Assembly (NCBI GenBank): GCA_009809945.1
Contig: WTPW01000016.1
Coordinates: 619,439-683,438 of the forward strand
Source: Gigaspora margarita
Lineage: Eukaryota; Glomeromycota; Glomeromycetes; Diversisporales; Gigasporaceae
Reading direction: 5' to 3'
Length of the DNA: 64,000 bases
The notes beneath the pieces are model-generated. The model was not told where the DNA came from. It searched no databases and saw only the letters and a list, made by a program, of their open reading frames with translations. Made by a program: the position numbers and the translations under genes. Positions 1 through 11,440 of the stretch are shown one piece after another; the stretch's first letter is position 1, and every line of letters starts with the position of its first letter.

Positions 1-74
1 AGTGAGTTAAGTCAGTGTTTATTTCACCAATTTGTTAAATAAATAATAAATTAATTCGTTTAATTAATTACAAG

Positions 75-896
75 TTTGAAAATCATATGAAATGTCATAT
101 GTACGGTAGTCAGCTTAAGATATACGGATTAACTCAAGATAATGAAAATAAATACTTGATGGTATTTCAGTATGCTGATAATGGAAATCTTTATAAGTTT
201 TTACGAACAAATTTTCAAGATCTAACTTGGAAGACTAAATTAAAATTACTATTCGATATTTCTAAAGATTTATATCTAATTCATATTGCAGGATATATTC
301 ATGCAGACTTTCATAGCGGCAATATTTTGTTAGACGAACACACTAGCACAACTTTGAAATCTTACATTGCAGATCTAGGAATGTCTAAAAAGATTAATGA
401 AAATTATTCAGAAGGCGAAATTTATGGTGTTATGCCTTATGTTGCACCAGAAGTCTTATCGGGTCAAAAGTTTACAAATGCCGCAGATATTTATGGATTT
501 GGTGTTATAATGTCAGAGATGTCAACCGGACAAAAACCTTTCGATGATTACGAACTTGATAACAAACTTGCGGTAATTATTTGTAAGGGATTAAGACCAG
601 AATTTGCTTGTGGAACACCGGATTGTTATATTGAATTAGCTAATAAATGCATGGATCCGGATCCTCAGAAAAGGCCTACTGCATATTGCATTTCGGGTAG
701 ACTTCAAGAATGGAACAAAAGCATGGAAAATTCGGATGATATCAATGAAATTAAAAAGCAATTTTTAGATGCCGATAAAATAGTAAAAACATTGCCATTT
801 AACTCGACAAAACATTTAGATAATATATATACTAGCAAAATAATTGATACTAGGGAAATATTACTTGCTATTAATGGTATTTATTGTTCTAAATAA
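75..896 (+). CDS. Protein kinase-like protein, C-terminal exon(s), 5' end outside window
   Basis: This is the C-lobe of a eukaryotic protein kinase of the large tyrosine-kinase-like family expanded in Rhizophagus. Visible motifs in order are VFQYADNGNLYKFL (hinge), YIHADFHSGNIL (catalytic loop, HRD changed to HAD with the aspartate kept), ADLGMSK (DFG changed to DLG), PYVAPEVL (activation-segment end) and ADIYGFGVIM. The glycine loop and VAIK lysine are missing because they lie upstream. A donor-like GTGAGT at 2-7 and an acceptor TTACAAG ending at 74 suggest that the exon starts at 75 (FENHMKCHMYG) and that position 1 belongs to the previous exon. Read straight through, the frame stops at 896. 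Alternatively GG|GTATTT at 877 may be a donor joined to an acceptor at 961-962, adding residues ASIPIDFVEIPDS from 963. HAD in place of HRD is common in this family, so loss of activity cannot be concluded. Confidence 0.8.
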   Translation, partial: FENHMKCHMYGSQLKIYGLTQDNENKYLMVFQYADNGNLYKFLRTNFQDLTWKTKLKLLFDISKDLYLIHIAGYIHADFHSGNILLDEHTSTTLKSYIADLGMSKKINENYSEGEIYGVMPYVAPEVLSGQKFTNAADIYGFGVIMSEMSTGQKPFDDYELDNKLAVIICKGLRPEFACGTPDCYIELANKCMDPDPQKRPTAYCISGRLQEWNKSMENSDDINEIKKQFLDADKIVKTLPFNSTKHLDNIYTSKIIDTREILLAINGIYCSK

Positions 897-962
897 TTTT
901 GCTAAATAATTATACTATTTTATTTGTGTTTATTTTATATTAATTTTAAACCTTGTTTTTAG

Positions 963-1010
963 CAAGTATACCTATTGATTTTGTTGAAATTCCTGATAGT
1001 AAGTATTACA
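963..1010 (+). other. Possible last kinase exon
   Basis: Splicing from 876 to 963 keeps the frame and adds ASIPIDFVEIPDS. A strong donor-like AGTAAGT follows at about 1001, so the exon could end there or run on to a TAG near 1074. This is supported only by splice-site shape and frame. Confidence 0.35.
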
Positions 1011-2640
1011 TTAATTTATTGCTAATTGAATGTAGTAAATTCATTATTCATTTGAAAATATTATTTAAATATTAGATTTATAAGTATAAATATAAATTCT
1101 TCAAATTATTAAAAAATCAAATCAAGTTTGAAAATTTTTGACTAGTTTTTTTTTTTTAGAAAAATTCTTATATTTTTTATTATAAAGTTTATTTTGAAGC
1201 TAATTTTAATTTTAAAAATATACATATAATACTTTTAAATTTCTATTTTTAGTAATTTATCTATTTTATGCCGTTAGTAATAGTTTTTATTAATACAAAG
1301 ATTAATAAATTTTAATAATTACAAATTATATGTTTAAGATTATTTTATATTTTAGCAAAAATAAAAATTTTGTTGAATTGTTTTGTAACTGTAGAGTATA
1401 TAGCAATAAGGTATTTAAGTTATATATTCGATTTCAATATTATTTTAGTTTGTAAGTAAAAATCCATGAATATTAATAATCTAATTTCATTTTATTAATT
1501 TTTAATTTAGTTCGTAAGTACAAAAAAATTGAATAATTTAAATGAGTATTTTTAACTAATTTAATTTTAATCTGTTAGATAGCGTAAAAGTATAGCTATT
1601 TTTAACTGGGTAAGTAGTTTTATTCATTTATAATGCATGTTAGCTTGCTTCAAGGTTACGAAAGAAATTGTAATATATAAATTGTACTCCTTTTATTTAT
1701 TTGTTTGTTTATTAATTATTTGATTTCACAGAAATTGTATCATATGAATTAAACTTGTCATATGATTGACCAACTGCCTCATAATTAGATCCATACATTT
1801 CTGAAAAAATGAGAAAATACTGCACCTGGAAAAATGTTACCAGGTTGGGATTGATGATTGTCTTAGAAAGTTAGATCAGGTGGTAAGAACTATTAGAACT
1901 ATAAACAAAACAAAAAAAACATCACACTAATGCAATGAATTATATGTATTAAGTAAAGTAGAGAATAGCTTTAGATAAGAAGCAAAAAGAAGCATTAGGG
2001 AAGAAAATAAAAATGATAGTAGAATTAAAAAGAGTGTAAAATAGGAGTAAGAATATATTGCTTAAAATACAATCATTAAAGTAAACAGAGTTAAACTTCA
2101 TATTTAGCCTGATAACTAAACAATTAATTAGTTATATTAAACATGTGTACATTCTCTTGAAAACAATCATTAAAGTTAACAGAATTAAATTTTATGCTTA
2201 CCCTAATAACTTATTGAACAATTATTATAGTTCATAGATCAATTACAAAAATATAATATAATTATTCAAATATTCAAATAATGTAATAATAACAATTTAA
2301 AATAGGACTTGTCATAGTCTTATCAAAATTTATTTCACATTTTTGAATGCAGTAGCCAATTAAAATATCAAAATATACAACCCCAAAATTAAATAATAAT
2401 CAAGAATTAATTGTTTTGTAACTATAAATTACTGTAACTATAACTAAGATCAGGTGTAACATAACTATCAAACCAACTTTTCTACATTGTATAAGCATGA
2501 AATAATATGCAGGAGTGTACTTTTGAATTTTGTCTAAATTAGCTTAATTTAGACCAAAATACAAAATAATGCCCCTGTGTATTATTTTGTGCTTATACAG
2601 TAAAAATAAAACTTTGCAATTAAGACCAGTAGTAGATAGG
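1011..2640. other. AT-rich intergenic DNA
   Basis: No convincing gene is visible. The stretch has many stops on both strands and short A/T runs. No paired target-site duplications or long inverted repeats were seen. Confidence 0.5.
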
Positions 2641-2820
2641 TTCTATGGTTTGATTTGAGTTGATTTGAGTTTAACAAACTTCAAATTAAACCAAACTCAT
2701 ACTCTAAATTTTTACTAATTTCAAACTTAAATCAAACTCAAATCTGTTTTTCAACCTCAATTTGTAATTATAAGTTTGATTTGATTTGATTTTAAAGTTT
2801 ATAAACTGTTTAAGTTTGAA
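2641..2820. repeat. Degenerate TTTGATTTGA / CAAACTC-rich repeat
   Basis: Runs of TTTGATTTGAG are followed by CAAACTCAAATC in the opposite sense, making a loose inverted repeat. It resembles the CAAATC-rich elements at 22451 and 54885 but no clean ends were found. Confidence 0.4.
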
Positions 2821-2993
2821 ATATATATGTTGTAGCCCAGATGCAAATCCTGCCCAGATGTCAATCAGGTCAAATTAAAAATAATTTAGCCCAGAAGTTA
2901 GGGTTAGGTTAGGGTTAGTTTTATTCAAATTTTAATTTGGCTACAAATATTGACATCTGGGCAGGATTTGCATCTGGGCTACAACATATATAT
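2821..2993. mobile_element. MITE with perfect 45-bp inverted ends and telomere-like centre
   Basis: The left arm 2821-2865 is the exact reverse complement of 2949-2993 (core TGTAGCCCAGATGCAAATCC). The 83-bp loop contains two TTAGGG units and a TTAGG at 2897-2918, almost exactly at the element centre. The flanks are AT repeats, so the target-site duplication cannot be fixed. There is no coding capacity. Superfamily unknown. Confidence 0.8.
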
Positions 2994-2999
2994 ATATTT

Positions 3000-3981
3000 A
3001 TATTTGAATTAATTTATATAGAGTAAATTTTTGAAAATCATAGAATTTTTTATAATTTTACTAATTAAATTATAAAAAAAAAAATATAAAACAAAATTTT
3101 ATTAATGTAGAATATCTTTATGTCCTATGTAAAATTTGTTCAATACATAAAAATATATTATTCTGGCATAGTTAATTTTATTTTTTAAAATTTTGGAGAA
3201 AAGATGCCTGATTTTGAATTTTTTAATCAAAAATTCAAAATAAAGTATCTTTTTTTAAAATTTTAAGAAAATAAAGTTAATCTTGCTAAATAATATATTT
3301 TTATATGCTGAACAAATTTACTTACCATATAAAGATGTTATTCAATAGTAAATTTTTTAAAAATTATAGTATTTTTTATAATTTTACTAATAAAATTATA
3401 AAAAAAACAATAAGATAAAATTCTAATGAATAATATCTTTATGTTCTAAATAAATTTGTTTAGTATATAAAAACACATTATTCTTACATGTTTAATTTTA
3501 TATTCTTAAAATTTAAAAAGATTCTTAATTTTGAATTTTTGATCATCTTTTTTAAAATTTTAAGAAAAATAAAATTAATTATGCTAAAATAATATATTTT
3601 TATTTGCTAAACAATTTACTTTGAGCATAAATATATTATTTAATAGTAAAATTTTACAAATCATAGCATTAATAATAAAATTATAAAACAAACATAAGTC
3701 AAGATTCTATTATTAAATAATATCATTATATTCTAAATAAATTTGTTCAGTATATAAAAATACATTATTTTAGCATAGTTAATTTATTTTTTTAAAAATT
3801 TAAAAAGAAGATATTAATTTTGAATTATTGATCAAAAATTCAAAATTAATCATCTTTTTTAAAATTTTAAGAAAAATAAAATTAACTTTGCTAAAATAAT
3901 GTATTTTTGTATTAAACAAATTTACTTAGAGCATAAAGATAATATTCAATAGTAGAATTTTGAAAATCATAGCATTTATTA
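3000..3981. repeat. Tandem array of ~300-bp palindromic units (array 1)
   Basis: The motif AACAAATTTACTT recurs at about 3311, 3608 and 3913 on the plus strand. Its reverse complement (AAATTTGTT) recurs between these, at about 3125, 3450 and 3740. Each unit is therefore itself an inverted repeat, and units stand head to tail with a period near 300 bp. The same motif pattern builds a second array at 12860-14110. Confidence 0.65.
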
Positions 3982-3984
3982 TAA

Positions 3985-4143
3985 GGGCGCTGACATTTAT
4001 TACCTAATATCCATTTACTATAGGGGCTTACCCCTACCCCTAGATAAGATTTTATTTTAGCCAATCAAATTTAACTAACTAACTAAGGTAAGATTTTTTT
4101 GACCCCCACCCCCTAAAATATTACCTAATAAATTTCAGCACCC
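3985..4143. mobile_element. PIF/Harbinger-type MITE, copy 1
   Basis: The ends GGGCGCTGACATTTATTA and (reverse complement) GGGTGCTGAAATTTATTA are flanked by a 3-bp TAA duplication at 3982-3984 and 4144-4146. A nearly identical copy lies at 50270-50432. A TWA duplication with GGG termini is the known pattern of PIF/Harbinger MITEs. It sits in the last unit of array 1 and splits that unit. Confidence 0.8.
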
Positions 4144-4531
4144 TAATTTTACTAATAAAATTATAAAAAAAAAACAATATAAACCAAGTTCTATTAATAA
4201 ATAACAGGTATTGGCCATTTTCCTTTTATTGTTATCTATAATTAAAATTTTAAAAAAACACATAAATTTTACTATATAACTTTGAGCTCAGATTCTTTTA
4301 AATCTAATTTATTTATTTAAAATTAAATTTTACAGTCATATAAACAAGAAAAAAATTAAGCTTAAAAACCAAGTTAAAATTTTGCAAATTTTGTACAATT
4401 TCAAAGTATAACTTCGTTAAAAACAAATATTTACTAATTTTAAATTAGCAATATATGTAAAATTATGCTCTGAACAACTTTACTTAGTAGCAAAATATAG
4501 ATTATCTTGACAAAAAATAGGTTACTATATA
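4144..4531. other. AT-rich repeat remnants
   Basis: Contains decayed pieces of the palindromic family (TTGTTTAG/CTAAACAA motifs). No gene is visible. Confidence 0.4.
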
Positions 4532-5283
4532 CAGTCAGACCTCTCTATAGTCACACCCTATATATTCACACCTCTATATAAGCACCCAATATTGTGCGAC
4601 GGACTTAAAACATAGTAAAAAACCTCATTATAGTCACAAATCACCTATAATCACTATCACAAAAAAATTTTGATTTTTTATCAATTTTATTAATAAAAAA
4701 CCCTCGTTATAATCACAAATTTTGACTAAATATAGATTATAACATCTGATTGGCCAATATTCATATTCATGTTTATTTAAAATATTCTATTAAAAATTCT
4801 TAAAGGTTTGACAACAAATAACTTTTGATACGGTGATCCGATTTGGATGAAACAACTACCAAAATGTCAGTCTTGATAAGACGATTCTAATGAGCCTAAG
4901 ATTGCTAAAATCCAATCACAGGCTCCTGTGATCATTAAGGATTTGTATCACTTCACATTTTTAAAAATTAATTAAATTTAACATCTAAATAAAAAATTCT
5001 TAATGATCTTAGCATTTTTAGCTAAATTTGGACGATTTTAGACTCTTTAGAATTGTCTCATTGAGTCAAACACTTGTCATTTTATCCAAATTGGGCTACT
5101 GGATCAAAAGTTTTTCACTATCATACATTTTAAATTTTTTAATAGTATTTCAAATATGCGCAAATATATTACTTATTGACATTTGGTCATGTTACTATAA
5201 TAGGTATTTTATTTATAGTCACACCTCTATACAATCACCAAAATAGGGCGCGACTAACTTGTGATTATAGAGAGGTCTGACTG
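4532..5283. mobile_element. Tc1/mariner-pogo-type nonautonomous element, 752 bp
   Basis: The termini CAGTCAGACCTCTCTATAG and its inverse CTATAGAGAGGTCTGACTG lie between TA dinucleotides (4530-4531 and 5284-5285), the known duplication of Tc1/mariner-like elements. The interior is a further imperfect inverted repeat around 4810-5110. No transposase is readable. The ORF at 5028-5246 is a by-product of this repeat. A shorter relative lies at 33570-33753. Confidence 0.75.
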
Positions 5284-5284
5284 T

Positions 5285-5625
5285 ACTAAATTTAAAAATA
5301 TTTGGTTTGTAATATAAAACTCCTTTTTTTGTCAAGACAACCTGCTTGGGCTTTTAAATAAACTTGTTTAGCAGGTAATTCTACTTGTTTTAAAGTCAAA
5401 CAGCATCTTTTTGAACTTTTTACTAAGTAAAAATGGGGTTAAAATTCAAAAAAAATTTGAAACTTTAACCCTATTTTTCACTTAGTAAAGGGTTTAAAAA
5501 AATGCATTTTGACTTTAAAATAAGTAAAATTGCCTGCTAAACAAGTTTCTTTAAAGCCAAAAGCAGATTATCTTAACAAAAAAAGGGGGTTTATATTACA
5601 AAACCAAATATTTTTAACTTTAGTA
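5285..5625. repeat. Foldback repeat
   Basis: The left arm from 5285 (AAATATTTGGTTTGTAATAT) pairs with a right arm ending near 5625 (ATTACAAAACCAAATATTT), with its centre near 5455. It directly abuts the TA-flanked element to its left. Confidence 0.6.
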
Positions 5626-5639
5626 TATAGCTGAGAGTA

Positions 5640-5712
5640 TAATAACTTAGAGAGGTTGGTAAGTTGTTATATCTAAGCAGCAGGTCTAGAGTTCAAATAG
5701 GACCTGAACAAT
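5640..5712 (+). repeat. Fragment of tRNA-headed dispersed repeat
   Basis: Shares the AAGCAGCAGGTCTAGAGTTC box with the head of the long repeat at 51440. It is truncated or decayed after about 70 bp. Confidence 0.5.
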
Positions 5713-5929
5713 ATATATAGAAGTTACATTGAAATTTTGGCTAAAAAAGATACTTTTTTACAAAAAATGTTATATTTGAAAAGTGTATATTGGCAAAAGG
5801 TTACATTTAAAAGTGGATAAAAGCTTTTAATGTTATGTTTTAAAAGTGGATAAAATTAATAAATTTTAAAAAGGTTATATTTAAAATTTGGATAAGGGTA
5901 CCCAGAAGATTTAGATAATGACGGTCTTC
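5713..5929. other. AT-rich spacer with AAAAGTGGATAAA-type repeats
   Basis: Short direct repeats of TTAAAAGTGGATAAA occur between 5800 and 5900. Related text occurs near 14470. No gene is seen. Confidence 0.35.
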
Positions 5930-5967
5930 TAACATCTAATCAGAGGACTTCTGAATCTTGCAGAGCT

Positions 5968-6540
5968 GTGCAAGCTGGGCATACAGTGAGCGCTATAGAA
6001 GACAATATACTAAATATCTCAGAATCCATATCATCATCTCCCTCTGAGATATTATCTTCTAATATCAACAACAATTTAGTACTAACCTATCCTGATGATG
6101 AACTGCTACCAGATGAAACTGATACTACTAGTACTGATTCCAATACAACTCCTTTGGTAGAGAAAACTTCTACAAACCTATACTCAGATTTTTCTAAAAT
6201 TTATGACCCACTAGCATGCTATAACAAATTCCTTTATTATCACAGATTACAAAACCTTCCTGCACCACAAACTGTAGGTTCATCTTTAGAATATATTCAA
6301 GAAAACTACCCTATGTACTATTCCAACCAATATATCAGGATTTCTATAAAACCTCACCCACGAATTAGTTACTACTTTATGGAGGCACACATCTATTTAC
6401 CATATAAGGACTTTATACCAGGCCACTTTTTCTCACCCTTTGATGATCTAAATGTTTTTTACAAACTTGAACTCAAATCATCTACTAGCTCTAACTTGCA
6501 CTTTAGCAATAATAACAATACTAAATTCCAAACTCTATAG
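5968..6540 (+). pseudogene. LINE N-terminal region
   Basis: An open frame of 190 residues, with an Ser/Asn/Asp-rich start and then a conserved block (KIYDPLACYNKFLYYH, IPGHFFSPFDDLNVFYKLEL). It precedes the endonuclease but lies in a different frame from it, so at least one frame change separates them. There is no gag-like zinc knuckle here. I recognise it as the start of the long LINE polyprotein in this fungus group. Its function is unknown. Confidence 0.6.
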
Positions 6541-6599
6541 ATAACTTCTTTTATCCTACACTTTCTTCTACTCCATTACCTCATAATAATTTACCAACT

Positions 6600-7245
6600 G
6601 CAAACAACAATCTTATAATACCTTCAAACTCACAATCTACTCATGATCTACACATTAATATTGCTACTTACAATGTTAGAGGTTTTAACTCAGCCTCTAA
6701 GAGACAGATATGGTAAGATTACTGTATTAATCACAATATCTCTATTGCTTGTATTACAGAAACCAAAATTTCACACAAAACCAAACTCTCAATTTGTAAC
6801 AACAATTTGTATACATATTATTGGGCTAATGCTGATAGTTCAATAGAAGGTGCTGCTATTATAATTCGTAACTATCTCAACCCTCATGTTCATAGCAGCT
6901 ATACACATCCAGGAGGTGCAGTTGCACTAGATCNCTTTTTTAAAAGCAATATCAAATTANGAATTATTTCTGTTTATTTATCTNCAACTNATACTNTTAA
7001 AAGAAATAATANTCAAAATACTGTTATTAACTGGATTTTACAAGCTCGACAACTTAATCTTCATCCTATTATTCTTGGGAACTTTAATACTCAGGATAAT
7101 ACTATAAGCTCTTCTTCATCCAAATACAAACTTATCAACTTTCTATATCATATAAACATGTTTGATATAGGTGCACACTTTAACAATACACATTATACCT
7201 GGTCAAACAATCTAACTTATAGCAGAATAGACTATATATAGACAG
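6600..7245 (+). pseudogene. LINE APE-type endonuclease
   Basis: Motifs IATYNVRGFNS, ACITETK, ILGNFNTQD (the usual GDFN is changed to GNFN) and YSRIDYI appear in the order expected for the AP-endonuclease domain that nicks target DNA. A premature TAA follows RQIW and a TAG follows RIDYI. Five or more ambiguous bases fall in this part. Confidence 0.75.
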
Positions 7246-8159
7246 ATTCATTTAATATACAATTTATCTTTTCATATAACCTTGATAATAGCCAGACTAG
7301 TACTCTTAGTGATCATTCTATTCTTTCTTCTTTCTGGACATTTACTAATGCTTATAGCAAACCTCCTCGTATGCATACAGGCATTAGTCGAAGAATTTTT
7401 AACTACAAATCCATGTTATCAGACTAGTGGACAGAATTCTCAGAGCTTATTACTCAGTTATTTTTACAACATAATATACCTTCCTCAACAAATACTCATG
7501 AAAATATTGATACTACTTGGCACAAAATCCAACACTCTATTCTACAAGCAGCAATTCAATTAATTCCTAACAAAATATCTCACAAACACAGCTACAACCA
7601 CAAATATACACCACATTGTACTGCTCTTTATACTGGACTTAAAAAACTTGGCCATCTTATTAAAACTATAAAAAACAACTCAAATCTTTACCTTCCACAT
7701 ATTAACTCACATATTCTCTCTATTAATTTTTATACCAAATGCAACCTGGATTCTCTTTTATCACTTGATTCCTCTAGTATTCAACTATGGCTTCAACATG
7801 CCTATAAAGCCTGGAACCAAGTTTACCATGCTTATCAGTTAGAATACTCCCTTTTTCTGTGACAACAAATTAATCAAGCCTCTGAAAAATGATATAAAAC
7901 ACTTATATCCAAACCTAGACAAGATTAATAGCATTCTTGATCGATACCAACCTCCTATTCATTTCACAAATATCAAACTTGATAACCAACTTGTTACAGA
8001 TCCTAGCTCAATCAAACAGCATGTTCAATCACATTACCATAATTGGACTGCTTACAGACCTATTAACCAACCTCTCTTTGACAACTTTTGGCACCAATAC
8101 TATTAGCCACTTCTTCATATTAATCCTGCCTGGTATACTTCTCTTACTGATACTATTAC

Positions 8160-9400
8160 AGTAGAAGAAGTTTTCCAAACAATTTCCAAACTTCCAAATG
8201 GCAAAGCCTGTGGTCCTACAGGAATTAGCTATAAAATGATTAAACATCTTGGTTTACATGGCATCCCTACACTTACTGCTTGATTTAATTGATGCTTATC
8301 TGAAAATCATATTCCTAAATTATGGAAACATGGAAGGATTTTTCCTATTCCTAAAAATAATACTTTTGAGGGTAATCTAAATCTTACAAGACCTATTAGT
8401 CTTATTGAACACATCAGAAAAATTTATACAAAAATCCTTACTAATAGACTAAATCAAGTTTTCTCACAACATACTATACTATCACCTTATAACTATGTTG
8501 CACTCCCAAACAATAGCACTTCTATTCCTATTCATATTCTAAATAATTTAATAGAAGATGCAAATTGTAAGGGCCGTGTCATTAATCACCTGATTATTTT
8601 TTATCAAAGGCCTAACCCCCTCCCTCTTCTTTAATATATATATAGTCAGGTTCTTATATATAATTTCAACTTTTTTTACCCCCTCCCTCCCCTAAAAAAA
8701 TCACCTGATTTTTGTCACTTCCCTAATTATATAGAAATTTGGTTACTTTCTCAGGACATGAGCAAGGCCTATGATTTTGTTAATTTTACACTTTTTAAAC
8801 ATTCACTTTTTCATCTTAATCTACCATCTAGTATAATTAATATTCTTCTGGATCTACTTACTAATAGACAAAATCAAGTTATCACTAATCTTGGCCTTAC
8901 TGCACCTTATCAGGTTCAGAATGGTATAGATCAAGATGAAACTATTACTCCTCTTCTTTGGAGAATCTATTATGATCCTTTAATCACTTATATTCATACC
9001 AATACACCTGGTTATTCAATTGGTACATCCTGGATAACTAATCTCAAAAATCAAACATTTGACAAAATCCAAACAAAATGTTCTGTCTTGGCTTATATAG
9101 ATGATACTCTGTAGATTGCCTCTTCACAACTTGAACTTACTAGAATGATTACTATTTCAGAGTCTTTCTATACTATGGCTAATATTCAAGTTAATCCTTC
9201 TAAATCTATTTTATCAACTAATTTGAAAGTAAATAACTATACTCCTATTATCTTTAATAATCATGCTCTTCCACTATGGNCATCAAGTAAACCTTTCAAA
9301 TTTCTTGGATGCTNGTTTACACTCAATAATAAGCAATCAAAACAAACATGCNTATTAATAACAGAATCCTCTCAACTTATNAATATTGCNAGAACTAAAC
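8160..9400 (+). pseudogene. LINE reverse transcriptase, interrupted by a MITE
   Basis: Reverse-transcriptase motifs are readable: NGKACGPTGISYKM, RPISLIEHIRKIYTKIL, QDMSKAYDFVN, NGIDQDETITPLLWRIYYDPL and the catalytic box as LAYIDDTL (YIDD in place of YADD/YMDD). The frame is cut at 8568-8726 by a 153-bp MITE plus duplicated TAA. On either side the protein reads IEDANC then NYIEIWLLSQDMSKAYD, so the insertion site is exact. A TAG follows IDDTL. Confidence 0.8.
8571..8723. mobile_element. PIF/Harbinger-type MITE inside the LINE
   Basis: Starts GGGCCGTGTCATTAATCACC and ends with a diverged inverse (GGTGATTTTTGTCACTTCCC is the approximate mirror). It is bounded by TAA at 8568-8570 and 8724-8726. 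Removing the element and one TAA leaves the LINE codons in phase, which proves it inserted after the LINE. Same TSD class as the MITEs at 3985 and 50270 but a different sequence family. Confidence 0.75.
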
Positions 9401-10052
9401 AAATTACTGATACACANGCACGATACATTATCAATACTGTTATTATTCCTACTATAGAATACCNTATACNAAATATTGTTATTAATAGATCAGCTTGTAA
9501 CAAAATNCTTTCANATCANATTGNTCTTGTTAAACACAAAGCCAAACTTAGCNGAACAATTCCTACTAGTACTCTTCTTCATCCCCAACTTTATAATATT
9601 AAAAATATTTGGGATATTCAGCTTGAACATCATATCTCAAACTTTATCAAACACTTAAATGATAACAACCTACTTGGTACTACAACTCACATTCGAATCC
9701 AGCAAATTCAGAACAATCTTTGGTCATCTACTAGCATTTTTTTGCATCCTAATCCTACTATAAATGGTCCTAACTGCAATACAACTAATTTCAAAATTAT
9801 CACTTTTTAAACATCTGGAATGACTATTAATACCAACCCTAATTTTAATATTCCATTTACTATCAAAGTTGGATCTATCTCTCTTGAATCTATACTATCC
9901 TCACATTCAAAATATTCTACTTTCAAAAAACAAATTAGACATCATCATCTTTTATTTCTTGACCAACTTACCTCTTTTGACAACTCTTGTTTGCTTGATT
10001 GGAAACATATCTCACCTAGACTTAATAAAATTCCAAAAGGCAAAATTCCTTT

Positions 10053-11440
10053 GTGGTTTACCTTCTGAAAGACCAAACAACTAGTCATACCTATAAATGT
10101 ACCATTTATTCACACCTCAATTTACCCCAAACTAATTACTATAGTTATACTACTGGACACTTTTCTAAAAATATGAAACCTTGGCTTATTACCTTGTTTG
10201 ATAATCAAATAGTAATTGGCAAAGCACATCACCAATCTAATACTTCAGACTATACTCTTATTACACACTGGCAATGTAATATCCAGCTACAATTTATACA
10301 ACTATACCCAACACCATCTATTACTACATCGCCATGTGCTAACTGCACTCTCAATTCCAATATTATTGCAAACAAATGTACTATTCTTATTCCAACAAGC
10401 CATGCTACCAAATTTTTTGGAAGACTTAATCCTGACAAATCAGTATACCTAAATGCAAATTACCTTGATCTCATCTTCTCAACTGCAGCAAGAAATCCAA
10501 TTAGTATTCCAACATTACCAAATCTTCTTATATCTAATGCACAAATACCTTCCTTTTTTCAACCTAGTCTTGCTTATGATGCTTTGCAATCTATTTGTCA
10601 TTATAACAGTCATCTAACAGAATTAACATTTTATACTGATGGTTCTGTCATTGATCTTGGCAATTCTCAGTGCTCTATGGGCATTGGCTGGATTCAATTA
10701 CATAATTAAAATATTTTACATACTTTCTAATCACAAATTAAATTTTGGTCATGTTCTTATAAAGCTGAACTAGTAGCTGTTTTATCAGCTATTATTACTG
10801 CTCCCAGAAACTGCTCTATTCAAAATTTACAGATTTCCAATCTGTAATATCCAAATACAATAGCCTAATTCATACTACACCTCTCTCTAAACCTTTTAAT
10901 ATACCTTACTGGCCTATTTGGAATACATTATTAAACTTTATTAAATCATATAATCTTAATATTACCTTTCATAAAGTTATTGCACACCAAGAAGATGAAT
11001 ATAATAACAAGGCTAATCAACTAGCCTGCTGTCATCAAACTGCTCCCTATCTTCTTTTTGATCCTCAGAATATTTACAATTACAACTTTACTCTTTCTGT
11101 TGATAATTTTTCTATTGAACTTCCTATCCGTTGCTATGTTAGAACTTTATGCTATGCACATATACTTGCTCTTTGGTCTTCTCAAAATCATTTTCAACAA
11201 TAGCTACCAAGATCACGATATATTAACTGGAATGCTACCTGGCTATATATTAATAACAACCAAAAAATTTCAAACTTTTCACATAGTTTTCACTCTTCAA
11301 CTCTCAAATCTTTTAAAATCAAAATACTTTTAGATGATCTCCCTGCTCCACATATTCTTCATCGAAGAAATCCATCTTATCCTAATATCTGTCACCTTTG
11401 TCAACAAGCAAGTGAACCCCTACATTGGACTATTTGTCCA
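10053..11440 (+). pseudogene. LINE connection, RNase H and CCHC region
   Basis: RNase H motifs are FYTDGSVIDLG (first catalytic Asp), CSMGIGWIQ, YKAELVAVLSAI (catalytic Glu) and VIAHQEDEYNNKANQLA (last Asp position replaced by Asn/Lys). Downstream, ICHLCQQASEPLHWTICP is a C-x2-C-x7-H-x4-C type knuckle that many LINEs carry after the RT. Stops and frame shifts occur between the blocks. Confidence 0.7.

Noticed and set aside
75-896. Pseudokinase call for the left-edge kinase
   Set aside because: HAD and DLG variants are widespread in this fungal family, and the ATP-binding lobe is outside the window, so activity cannot be judged.
2897-2918. Chromosome end or true telomere
   Set aside because: Only three to four TTAGG/TTAGGG units, enclosed by a MITE with flanking DNA on both sides. 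The same holds for the other tracts.
3000-3981. CRISPR-like array
   Set aside because: Eukaryotic AT-rich DNA; units are long palindromes without unique spacers of constant length.
5028-5246. 72-residue protein
   Set aside because: Lies wholly inside the inverted-repeat DNA of the TA-flanked element.
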